From the IMG/VR virus record IMGVR_UViG_3300020450_000068, positions 1-29,521 of that record: DNA of 29,521 bases, one strand, 5' to 3'. Positions 1 to 5,978 of the stretch are shown here, in pieces. Numbering within the stretch: the stretch's first letter is position 1; each line of letters starts with the position of its first letter. A program made the position numbers and the translations under genes. This DNA is from a virus. The notes below the pieces were generated by a model. The model was not told the DNA's origin. It ran no database searches and saw only the letters and a program-made list of their open reading frames with translations.

Positions 1-35
1 TATTTATATATTCTCTCTTTAAGAGGTATAAAAAT

Positions 36-58
36 TGACCTATGGTAGGTCATTTTTT
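36..58. terminator. bidirectional hairpin terminator at end of leftward operon
   Basis: TGACCTA (36-42), loop TGG, TAGGTCA (46-52) form a perfect 7-bp stem. On the plus strand it is followed by six T (53-58). On the minus strand it is followed by AATTTTTATA. The stop codon of the adjacent minus-strand gene (40-42) lies inside the stem, so the leftward operon ends exactly here. Confidence 0.75.
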
Positions 59-465
59 GACCCCCTAATTTTATTTATAGCAATAACCTTTTTATCCTTA
101 ATAGCTGTTTCATATTTATTTTTAGCTTTAATTTGTTTCATTTTTTTAGACATGGATTTTTTTCTGCCTAATTGCTGCCTGATAAAATATTGCATTTCAT
201 TTTTATCAAAAGTGTATTGATTGGCTTTTTTCTTCTCAGGTTGTCGCCTAGCACATAAGCCATACAAGGATAAATTATCTAAGTATTTTCTTAAGGTAAT
301 TTTTGATTTAATACCTGTTCTTTTCATTAAATACTTATTGGAAACATTTATGCCATTTTTACAATTCCTAAATCTTCTAAGTAAAATATAAATTAATTTT
401 TCATGGCTATTGAGATTTAGATTATCCAATAGCTCAATATCAACTTTTTCAAATGTCCAACTCAA
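40..465 (-). CDS. winged-helix DNA-binding protein, possible replication or regulatory factor
   Basis: The N-terminal half (about residues 15-90) reads as a winged helix: HEKLIYILLRRF, then NVSNKYLMKRTGI, a recognition-like helix (KSKITLRKYLDNLSLYGLCARR) and a wing. This is the pattern of phage replication-initiator N-termini and MarR/GntR-like folds. The C-terminal half is very lysine-rich. The start is taken as TTG at 465: it overlaps the upstream stop as TTGA and has GGGAG just upstream. TTG at 471 is an alternative, and there is no nearby ATG. It is the last gene of the leftward operon and runs into the terminator. Whether it is an initiator, a regulator or an excision factor cannot be told. 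Confidence 0.6.
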   Translation of the reverse strand: MSWTFEKVDIELLDNLNLNSHEKLIYILLRRFRNCKNGINVSNKYLMKRTGIKSKITLRKYLDNLSLYGLCARRQPEKKKANQYTFDKNEMQYFIRQQLGRKKSMSKKMKQIKAKNKYETAIKDKKVIAINKIRGSKNDLP

Positions 466-971
466 TTCCAACTCCCATCTTTAAGCAAAAATATTGGTGT
501 TAACTGGTCAATGGGTACTGCATGACATTTTGGTCTTTTCAAATTAAAGTCAGTAAGATATTCTGTTGTGCCTAAAATTGCAGATGAATTTACAAAACCT
601 TTAATTAAAAATAAAGGTGCATGATCCTCAACATAAATATAAATTTCTTTTGGTCTGGCAGATGTGCGAATAATTAAAGAATTTTTATTATTTTTTTTTG
701 GAATTTGAGATCTGACCTGGATTTTTAGATCCTTGTAATAAATATCAGGTGCAGAGCCAACATTTACAGTATAAGTGAATGGTATCTCAAGAAAATTACA
801 AACTGCCATTTCTGCCATTGAACCTGATATGCTTTTGGCAAATTTATCATTTAAAGTAGATTTAAAACCATGCCCCCACTCTTGACCTAATTTGACAGAC
901 TCCAAACATCTTAAAATACCAAGATGAGCTGCTGATTGCATTTCATATAAACTTAAATTTATTTCTTTCAT
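462..971 (-). CDS. PD-(D/E)XK-like nuclease-fold protein with altered catalytic motif
   Basis: 169 aa. The arrangement GSMAEMAV (Glu54), APDI (Asp76), then IQVRS (Gln85, Arg87) follows the E...D...(E/Q)xK spacing of the PD-(D/E)XK restriction-endonuclease fold. Gln replaces the usual acid, as in some resolvases, and Arg sits where the catalytic Lys is expected. A preceding Gly/Ser/Ala helix start is typical of phage proteins of this fold. The gene overlaps the gene before it as ATGA and the gene after it by a few bases, so it is translated within the leftward operon. The fold call is by eye; an inactive or altered nuclease is possible. Confidence 0.5.
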   Translation of the reverse strand: MKEINLSLYEMQSAAHLGILRCLESVKLGQEWGHGFKSTLNDKFAKSISGSMAEMAVCNFLEIPFTYTVNVGSAPDIYYKDLKIQVRSQIPKKNNKNSLIIRTSARPKEIYIYVEDHAPLFLIKGFVNSSAILGTTEYLTDFNLKRPKCHAVPIDQLTPIFLLKDGSWN

Positions 972-1213
972 CTAACCCAATTTCCTTGTTTGTCCTTGCA
1001 ATAGTGCATGAATACAACTTTATCTTTGTAAGTATGAAAACCCCAAACTTCACCATTACCATCTTCATAATTTGGGTTTAATTTCCACTCAGTATATTTT
1101 TCAAAAGCATGATCGCAGGTAACTTTTTGAATACCTTGCGTTATTGGAATTTTTAATAATTCGTAACCTGGATCATTTGAGAGCAATCCCAAAAATAAAA
1201 AAAATATTTTCAT
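968..1213 (-). CDS. small protein with hydrophobic N-terminus, unknown
   Basis: 81 aa. Residues 1-12 (MKIFFLFLGLLS) are hydrophobic after Met-Lys and could be a short signal or anchor. The rest is soluble, rich in Trp, Tyr and His, and has two Cys (in VTCDHAF and HYCKDKQ). No family is recognised. It overlaps both neighbours (TAATG with the metallopeptidase upstream, ATGA with the nuclease-fold gene downstream), so it is certainly part of the operon. An envelope role such as superinfection exclusion is conceivable, but nothing shows it. Confidence 0.6.
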   Translation of the reverse strand: MKIFFLFLGLLSNDPGYELLKIPITQGIQKVTCDHAFEKYTEWKLNPNYEDGNGEVWGFHTYKDKVVFMHYCKDKQGNWVR

Positions 1214-1530
1214 TATGTTTCATATTTTTTGATGCCTTTTTTGATGATGTTTATTAATTTTGGATTTTGATAAAAAATTTTTGCAAATTCCTCAGTTAGT
1301 GTTGCAAAGGTTTCCTCTGATTTTGGTTTAGTTTTAGCTTTATCAACTAAAAAATGAGCTAATTCATGTAAAAGAATCGCTATATAATTTTGAATGTTTA
1401 AATTTTTTTGGATATAAATTGTTGATTTACTTGGCAAATACAACCCAAAGGCATTTTCAATCTTAGCTTGTTTAATGCTCATATATCTCACTTTTACCTT
1501 GTAATTCTTGTATTTTATTTCTTTTATCAT
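1213..1530 (-). CDS. small zinc metallopeptidase with HELAH motif (ImmA/SprT-like)
   Basis: 105 aa. LLHELAHFL carries the HExxH zinc motif at residues 55-59. A following acidic segment (EETFATLTEE, about 72-81) offers a third zinc-binding Glu with an ExxA spacing like that in ImmA/IrrE-type peptidases. It is short for a protease, about the length of single-domain ImmA or SprT-like phage proteins. It is the first gene of the leftward operon and is divergent from the putative repressor, the place where ImmA-type anti-repressor proteases often sit. The candidate promoter is TTGTCA (1572-1577), 16-bp spacer, TATTAA (1550-1555), all on the minus strand. Substrate unknown; cleavage of the repressor is only a hypothesis. 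Confidence 0.7.
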   Translation of the reverse strand: MIKEIKYKNYKVKVRYMSIKQAKIENAFGLYLPSKSTIYIQKNLNIQNYIAILLHELAHFLVDKAKTKPKSEETFATLTEEFAKIFYQNPKLINIIKKGIKKYET

Positions 1531-1649
1531 CCATGCGAATAATACCTAGTTAATACCTATTTTAACTTTGTTGACAAGTAATTTAATTTGTGCATAGTCA
1601 ACAAGACATTAACAAAATGAGAATAGACAAAATTAATTAAAATTATATT
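1531..1649. promoter_or_regulatory. divergent promoter/operator region of the lysogeny switch
   Basis: This holds a minus-strand promoter TTGTCA-16-TATTAA (1577 down to 1550) and a plus-strand -35 TTGACA (1571-1576) with a weak CATAGT at 1593. The two -35 boxes share the same bases, so the promoters should exclude each other. Inverted GTTGAC (1570-1575) and GTCAAC (1597-1602) lie in it. The dyad at 1549-1566 covers the minus-strand -10. Just before the repressor ATG there is also a TATATT (1644-1649), which could give a very short leader from another start. Confidence 0.6.
1549..1566. promoter_or_regulatory. predicted repressor operator, copy 1
   Basis: GTTAATACCTATTTTAAC is an imperfect dyad: the left arm GTTAATAC against the inverted right arm GTTAAAAT matches at 6 of 8 bases. 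It covers the -10 of the leftward promoter. Over the 17 bases that follow the first position it matches copy 2 at 14. A weaker related half, AATACCTAGTT, precedes it at 1541. Confidence 0.55.
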
Positions 1650-2321
1650 ATGGATATAAATAATATTAAAAAAATGCCTACTTTTAACAAGGAATTACTT
1701 GAATATTGTAAACATAAATATGGTGTTACAATGGATCAAATTATTAAAGAAATTAAGCCAAAAAATGAATTTGCTAATTGGAAAGTAAAAATATCAAGGT
1801 TAATTAATAAAAAAGAGTCAGATCCATCAAATTTTGGTTTATTAGAATTATCAGAAAATTTAGCTGATTATTTTAATTTAATATCTAGTGAGCATGACCA
1901 AAAATTTACAGCATCACAATTTATTGAAAAAGATTGTATAATTAATGTAGTTGGCGAATGTGTTGAAACTGGAGAAATTATTGAATGGAAAAAAAATAAA
2001 TGGAAATTAAAAGTTCCTAAAAATTTATGTAATTTACAAGGTTATTATATTAGACAAGGTGTATCACAAGGAAAAGTCAGAATTGCAAAAAAATTAGATG
2101 TTGATGGTTCAGCAGAATACAATTTTTCTATAGTTAAACAAAAAAAGACCAACAAATTATTTTATGGTTATTTAAAACCACTATCTAATGGAAAATTTAA
2201 TATTTGCGATTATTCAGTAATTTCAAGCGAAATTAAGATTTTACATCAAAATTTAGAAATAGTTAATAAAACCAAAATAATTAGCATGATTTCACCCAAA
2301 GAAAGCGATTGGGTTAAATAA
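1650..2321 (+). CDS. putative CI-type phage repressor
   Basis: 223 aa. The N-terminal ~70 residues are basic and helical (LLEYCKHKYGVTMDQII, then KISRLINKK), as in an atypical HTH domain. Residues ~95-215 look like the beta-rich S24/LexA-type oligomerisation half: VVGECVETGEII resembles the usual vvG-v-aG start, and GYYIRQGVSQGKVRIAKK sits where the substrate-groove strands would be. No Ser-Met or obvious catalytic Lys pair is visible, so self-cleavage is doubtful. Its place between a divergent operon and the early operon, with dyads on both sides, supports repressor function more strongly than the sequence alone. Confidence 0.55.
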   Translation: MDINNIKKMPTFNKELLEYCKHKYGVTMDQIIKEIKPKNEFANWKVKISRLINKKESDPSNFGLLELSENLADYFNLISSEHDQKFTASQFIEKDCIINVVGECVETGEIIEWKKNKWKLKVPKNLCNLQGYYIRQGVSQGKVRIAKKLDVDGSAEYNFSIVKQKKTNKLFYGYLKPLSNGKFNICDYSVISSEIKILHQNLEIVNKTKIISMISPKESDWVK

Positions 2322-2325
2322 CTTA

Positions 2326-2343
2326 ATTATCATCTATTTTAAC
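2326..2343. promoter_or_regulatory. predicted repressor operator, copy 2
   Basis: ATTATCATCTATTTTAAC. From its second base on it matches copy 3 (in the integrase promoter) at 15 of 17 positions and copy 1 at 14 of 17. It lies just upstream of the -35 (TTGACT, 2349-2354) of the early operon, a position suited to repression. Confidence 0.6.
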
Positions 2344-2384
2344 TATATTGACTTTCAGTTTAATTTGTATTATTGATTTGTTTA
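2344..2384 (+). promoter_or_regulatory. early operon promoter, very short leader
   Basis: TTGACT at 2349-2354 and TATTAT at 2368-2373 are the best -35/-10 candidates, although the 13-bp spacing is short. Bases 2334-2372 align without gaps to 1557-1595 (28 of 39 identical), so this looks like a duplicated control module. Transcription from here would start within a few bases of the ATG at 2385. No Shine-Dalgarno sequence is visible, so the first message may be leaderless. Confidence 0.45.
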
Positions 2385-3293
2385 ATGGCGAATCAACTAA
2401 AAATAATTGGTGAACCCTATAAAAAGTTTGGCTTGAAGCATACATCTAAGTCAACTGCTACCCTGCCTCACACTATCAGATTTTTTAAAAAGCATGTTCT
2501 TGATTATAAAGAGGCTAACAAATTGTCTAATGCCTCTCTGCAAGGTGGAACAATAATTCATTTAATAGTTCAAGAATGTTTAACAAATAATGTCAGTGTC
2601 GATAAAGCACTTAATAAAAAAGAAATACAAGATAAAATTAATTCTTATGAACCTTTTAATGAAAAAGATAAAAAAAAATATGAAATGATAATTAAGTTTG
2701 CTAGTGAAACTGCAAATAATCATTTAGAAAATATAAAAGAGTTACCTAAAGAACAATGGACAGATGAAATAGAATATACAGTTTGGACTCCACCAGTACA
2801 AACATATTGGTTAATGAGTCTTGATTTGGTGGGTAAGTTTTATTTTGGCGATTTAAAAAATAAATTTGGATCAGTTGAATTTAAACCATTAAAGAAAAAA
2901 CAAACAAAAATAAATCCAAATAGAATTGGAGATTATGTTATTTCATCAGTAAAAATACCTGATCGACCATTTTTTTCTGACTTGTTACAAATCGCTTTGT
3001 ATCAAAAAGCTTGTCCTAAAATACCTTTTTTGTCTTATGCAAGTCATACAGATAGAAAATTATTTACTGCAAAAAATTGTGAGGATTTAAAACAAAAAAA
3101 TTTAGATAATTATTTAAAGCAGCTAATGATTTATGAGATAGCTTGGCAAAAAAAATTAGAATGTGCTGATGGCGATATAAAAAAATTAGCTTGGTTATGT
3201 CCTCCTGATTTTTCAGATATTAAAAAAGATTCATTTTGGTGGCAGGGAGTGCCGAAAGAATACATCAACAGGTATTTAAAATATTATGAGTGA
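2385..3293 (+). CDS. RecB/Cas4-like PD-(D/E)XK exonuclease
   Basis: 302 aa from the ATG at 2385; an in-frame TTG twelve bases upstream seems less likely. All motifs of the RecB-type nuclease are in order: GTIIH (His59), Asp147 in MSLDLVG, VEFKP (Glu165, Lys167), and a closing LLQIALYQ (Gln202, Tyr206) like the QxxxY motif. Such phage nucleases chew one strand of double-stranded ends to make single strands for annealing. The ERF-type annealing protein two genes downstream fits an exonuclease/annealase pair like lambda Exo/Bet in logic, but from different families. It overlaps the next gene by 8 bases. Confidence 0.8.
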   Translation: MANQLKIIGEPYKKFGLKHTSKSTATLPHTIRFFKKHVLDYKEANKLSNASLQGGTIIHLIVQECLTNNVSVDKALNKKEIQDKINSYEPFNEKDKKKYEMIIKFASETANNHLENIKELPKEQWTDEIEYTVWTPPVQTYWLMSLDLVGKFYFGDLKNKFGSVEFKPLKKKQTKINPNRIGDYVISSVKIPDRPFFSDLLQIALYQKACPKIPFLSYASHTDRKLFTAKNCEDLKQKNLDNYLKQLMIYEIAWQKKLECADGDIKKLAWLCPPDFSDIKKDSFWWQGVPKEYINRYLKYYE

Positions 3294-3474
3294 TATGGGT
3301 ATTATAAAACCACTTAGGAATAGGATTAGAGATTTAGAGCAAATAAATAAAGAACATCAAAAATTAGTTGGTAATTTGCAAACCCAACTAAAAGACAAAA
3401 ACAAAAAAATAGATGAGCTACAAGAAAGAATGAACAACCCATTAAAAAAAATGAGAGGATTTGGAGATTTATGA
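3286..3474 (+). CDS. small coiled-coil protein
   Basis: 62 aa. Residues ~14-48 form an unbroken charged heptad-like helix (RDLEQINKEHQKLVGNLQTQ and onward), with a short Gly-containing tail (MRGFGDL). It overlaps the exonuclease stop by 8 bases and the annealing-protein start as ATGA, so the three are co-translated. It could bridge or scaffold the nuclease and the annealing protein, but that is only inferred from position. ATG at 3295 is an alternative start. Confidence 0.6.
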   Translation: MSDMGIIKPLRNRIRDLEQINKEHQKLVGNLQTQLKDKNKKIDELQERMNNPLKKMRGFGDL

Positions 3475-4124
3475 AAGATTTATTAAAAAAATTACACAAA
3501 GCATCAAATGAAGCAAAGAGTGTAACTAAAGAAAAAAAATCAGGTGGTATGAATTTTGAACCATTATTAGCTGATAAAGTCAAAGAGGTTGCTATGAAGG
3601 CATTTATTGAAAATAAACTTTATCCAATTTGTAATTACGAAACACATATAAAAGATAATTTTGTAATGATTGTTTGTAATATGAAGATTTATAATGTTGA
3701 AAACCCAAATGAATTTATTGAGGTAAATGGTAGCTCTGGTTATGGCAAACTTGACCGATATGGAACAGGTAATGGTATGACATATTCTCAAAAATATGCT
3801 TACCTTGCTGCTTTGAATTTAAAAACAGGAATTAAAGATGAAGATGGATATAATTTTGAATTAAATGAAAACACAACTAGTAAACAAAAACCAAATTTAA
3901 AAGTAGTAACCACTGATAAAAATTTTGTTGATGATTGGATTAGCAAAATGAATGAGGTTGCAAAATATGCAAAATCTCAAAATGATTATGAAAAAAGAAT
4001 TATGCCATTAAGAGAAGAATATCAAACAGAATTACATCAAATATCAACCGACCTAGTATCTCAACAAAGAATTGATGATGCTGAGTCTAAATTAAAACAA
4101 CAAATAAATATGAGGTATGAATAA
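3471..4124 (+). CDS. ERF-family single-strand annealing recombinase
   Basis: 217 aa. The ERF signature lies at about residues 87-127: a Gly-rich turn with GYGKLDRYG, then a GNGMTYSQKYAYLAALNL helix and TGIKDEDGY, matching the usual G-x-x-x-D...GKAxTYAxKYALxxxF...DxxD of the family. The N-terminal ~85 residues carry the beta strands (MIVCNMKIYN). The C-terminus (150-217) is helical and variable, as usual. ERF proteins anneal complementary single strands and circularise or recombine phage genomes. Together with the upstream exonuclease it forms the phage recombination module, which may matter for replication here because no polymerase gene is in the window. Confidence 0.8.
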   Translation: MKDLLKKLHKASNEAKSVTKEKKSGGMNFEPLLADKVKEVAMKAFIENKLYPICNYETHIKDNFVMIVCNMKIYNVENPNEFIEVNGSSGYGKLDRYGTGNGMTYSQKYAYLAALNLKTGIKDEDGYNFELNENTTSKQKPNLKVVTTDKNFVDDWISKMNEVAKYAKSQNDYEKRIMPLREEYQTELHQISTDLVSQQRIDDAESKLKQQINMRYE

Positions 4125-4345
4125 TGTCCGACTATAATAATACGATTGCATTTTGGAAAAGAAAACCAAAAGATAACGATGAACCTGGAAAAAAATATCC
4201 TAACTACACTGGTAAAATGACTGTAGATGGTAAACAAAAAGAGGTTTCATTGTGGCTTAATATGAAAAAACCAGAGGAAAGAAAAGAAGGTGATCCTGAT
4301 ATGAATGGCAGAATACAAGATCCATACAAGGCTAATAATGACTAA
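4124..4345 (+). CDS. small Y-x-G/VDG/W protein, possible single-strand-binding helper
   Basis: 73 aa. The core AFWKRKPKD...YPNYTGKMTVDGKQKEVSLW matches a pattern seen in many small phage and DUF736-like proteins: basic strand, YxG, VDG turn, then a strand ending in Trp. It is likely a small five-strand barrel. It starts at TAATG on the ERF stop and overlaps the next gene by 8 bases. Its place in a recombination operon and its basic barrel suggest nucleic-acid binding, but this is inference. Confidence 0.6.
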   Translation: MSDYNNTIAFWKRKPKDNDEPGKKYPNYTGKMTVDGKQKEVSLWLNMKKPEERKEGDPDMNGRIQDPYKANND

Positions 4346-4637
4346 AGAACAAGTAAACCCAGATTATTATAAAAATAAATCTATTGAAACTTACGATGCT
4401 ATAGTTTCTCAGTTATCGCCATTAGAGGTCATTGGTTATCATAGATCACAGATTATGAAATACACAATGAGGTTTGGTGAGAAACATGGTGAAACTATAC
4501 ATTCGTCTTTAATGGACGCATCAAAGGCTCATTGGTATTCAGAAAAATTAATTCAATACATGAATGACTTGAAAACAAAAGGAATAGATATTGAGCCAAC
4601 AACTAATATTGAGGAGTTATTTAAAGAAAAAAAATGA
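4338..4637 (+). CDS. DUF3310 family protein
   Basis: 99 aa from ATG 4338; an earlier ATG at 4305 is possible but would add a 33-base overlap. It fits the DUF3310 pattern: VNPDYYKNKSIETYDAI, LSPLEVIGYHRSQIMKYTMR, then a DASKAHWYSEKLI helix, where the family has PxHY...E-x-iDvi...gfx-x-x-x-iKY-x-R...DLxKAxxYLxxLI. The family is common in phage early operons and is sometimes tied to nucleotide metabolism, but its function is not settled. Confidence 0.8.
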   Translation: MTKEQVNPDYYKNKSIETYDAIVSQLSPLEVIGYHRSQIMKYTMRFGEKHGETIHSSLMDASKAHWYSEKLIQYMNDLKTKGIDIEPTTNIEELFKEKK

Positions 4638-4921
4638 AAAAAACTAATGGACATAAAATATATTTTTCAGAAAAAAAATTTAAAGTTTTAAAATTTATAA
4701 AAGATTTTATTGAAAAATATAATTATTCGCCAACTTTATTTGAAATTGCAAATCAGTTTGGTTATTCAAGAGCTAGAGCAGGTGTTATTGTTAGGGATCT
4801 GTACAAAATGGGTTTGATTTATAAAGGTGAAAGCAATCATAGAAAAATAAGAATGACTGCTAATCAAATAAGTTCAGTTAAAAATTTAAAATTTAATAGG
4901 GAGTTTCAAGCACATGCCTAA
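4634..4921 (+). CDS. LexA-type winged-helix DNA-binding domain protein
   Basis: 95 aa. Residues ~12-75 match the LexA N-terminal DNA-binding domain: FIEKYNYSPTLFEIANQFGY (SPT and EIA are diagnostic), then SRARAGVIVRDLYKMGLI and RKIRM in the wing. There is no C-terminal S24 peptidase half; the remaining ~20 residues are polar. It overlaps the preceding gene as ATGA. It is probably a small regulator, either of the phage's own promoters or of host LexA-type sites; no target can be assigned. Confidence 0.75.
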   Translation: MKKTNGHKIYFSEKKFKVLKFIKDFIEKYNYSPTLFEIANQFGYSRARAGVIVRDLYKMGLIYKGESNHRKIRMTANQISSVKNLKFNREFQAHA

Positions 4922-5126
4922 GATTACAAAAGAAAGTTATTTTGATGTCCAATGTAAGGCACAAGAAGAATTTGAAAGTGTAGAACAAGCTATGCAATCA
5001 AATAGACCTAGTGAAAATTCTATGGTCGAAATCTTGAATGTTAATATTACTAACACCAAGATTAAAACAATAAAGGAGCAACAAGAAGCAAATGAGTCTA
5101 AGCAACAGCAAAAGCCTCAAGTATGA
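4914..5126 (+). CDS. small acidic early protein, unknown
   Basis: 70 aa, no family recognised. The N-terminal half is helical and acidic (VQCKAQEEFESVEQAM). The middle has a short beta-like segment (MVEILNVNITNTKIKTI), and the tail is Gln-rich. It overlaps the LexA-like gene by 8 bases and the next gene by up to 35, so it is expressed with the early operon. Confidence 0.5.
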   Translation: MPKITKESYFDVQCKAQEEFESVEQAMQSNRPSENSMVEILNVNITNTKIKTIKEQQEANESKQQQKPQV

Positions 5127-5274
5127 CAAAATGAAAGAGCTTTTTGAGAAAATTTATGCAGGTAAAGACACTAGGCAGTGTGTTTGCAGACTAAAGCATA
5201 AAAAAAAGTTCGATCAATTATATAGAGAAGTTGTCAGAATTGAGAATAGAGATGCTAAATTTATGTATGGTTAA
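5092..5274 (+). CDS. small basic early protein, unknown
   Basis: 60 aa from ATG 5092; ATG 5131 gives a 46-aa version starting MKELFEKIYAGKD with only a short gap after the previous stop, and may be the true start. The core is helical and basic (CVCRLKHKKKFDQLYREVV). No family recognised. It is followed by a 65-base gap before the DnaA-domain gene. Confidence 0.5.
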   Translation: MSLSNSKSLKYDKMKELFEKIYAGKDTRQCVCRLKHKKKFDQLYREVVRIENRDAKFMYG

Positions 5275-5328
5275 GTAAACCATAACTAAAAGTTGTAAAA
5301 AACTACAGGCTATTTGTCTGCTCAAATT

Positions 5329-5342
5329 AAGGAGGGAGCTTG
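5329..5342 (+). promoter_or_regulatory. strong ribosome binding site selecting a TTG start
   Basis: AAGGAGGGAGC directly precedes TTG at 5340. It is the strongest Shine-Dalgarno match in the early operon, where most starts have almost none. It makes the TTG start more credible than ATG at 5358, which would lie too far away. Confidence 0.6.
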
Positions 5343-5843
5343 AGAACTAAATTATCTATGATTAAGAGTGCCATGAAAGCACCTCAATATGAAAATTTAA
5401 CAACTCAAGAATTAAATATTTTTCAATCAGGTTTTAGGAATGGATTTAATATTGCTCATTTAGAATTTAAAGAAAAAATTAAAAAATTACATATTATCAT
5501 TAAACACCTCAAAAAAAGACAACCGATATTAATTCAAACTGATTTAAAAAAAACTGCATCAGCAAATGATATGAAAAAAGTCCTACAATGGGTTTCAAAT
5601 AAATTTAATGTTGATGAAAATGTTATCACTGCAAAATCAAGATTGGCAGATGTAACAAAATTAAGATCCCTTGCATTAAATATTATTTATGAAAATTACG
5701 ATGTCAGCACACCTGCTATGGGTAGATTTTTTAACATGGATCATACAAGCATATTGCACCACATAAATAATAAAATGAATTTAAGAAGCTGTTGGAAAAG
5801 TAATTCTAATTTATGGAAATATTATAATGAATTTAAAAGTTAA
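5340..5843 (+). CDS. stand-alone DnaA domain IV-like DNA-binding protein
   Basis: 167 aa. Residues ~78-148 match the C-terminal DnaA-box-binding domain of the bacterial initiator: ITAKSRLADVTKLRSLAL corresponds to the basic loop and helix (SKSRxxxVTxARxxAM), and MGRFFNMDHTSILHHINNK to the IGxxFxRDHTTVLHA signature (Asp134-His135-Thr136). There is no AAA+ Walker region; the first 75 residues are a short helical extension. The protein could bind DnaA boxes to recruit or block host initiation, or act as a regulator. It is the last gene before the terminator. Confidence 0.8.
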   Translation: MRTKLSMIKSAMKAPQYENLTTQELNIFQSGFRNGFNIAHLEFKEKIKKLHIIIKHLKKRQPILIQTDLKKTASANDMKKVLQWVSNKFNVDENVITAKSRLADVTKLRSLALNIIYENYDVSTPAMGRFFNMDHTSILHHINNKMNLRSCWKSNSNLWKYYNEFKS

Positions 5844-5954
5844 AGTTTTACAGAATTATTGGGTTAATGTTGGATCACCTGATAATCATTCATAATGCTC
5901 TTTGAGAATGAAAAAGTATCCAAACAATTTGATGTAATGATGATGATGACAACT

Positions 5955-5975
5955 GGGGGCTTTTAGCCCCCTTTT
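5955..5975. terminator. GC-rich terminator between convergent early and integrase genes
   Basis: GGGGGCT (5955-5961), loop TTT, AGCCCCC (5965-5971), then TTTTGTCTT on the plus strand. It ends the rightward early operon. On the minus strand the hairpin lies just after the integrase stop and probably ends that transcript too, although the U run there is poor. Bases 5844-5954 contain no gene; a GATGATGATG run near 5936-5950 is the only notable feature. Confidence 0.85.
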
Positions 5976-5978
5976 GTC

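Noticed and set aside
35-220. Plus-strand open frame of 61 codons
   Set aside because: Antisense to the winged-helix gene and spans its terminator; a Phe/Leu-rich shadow.
3326-3791. Two minus-strand open frames (3326-3583 and 3567-3791)
   Set aside because: Antisense to the coiled-coil and ERF genes, with no ribosome sites; A-rich coding DNA gives open Phe/Leu frames on the other strand.
5844-5954. Phage replication origin
   Set aside because: Only a short GATGATGATG run and no clear iterons or DnaA boxes, so no call is made.
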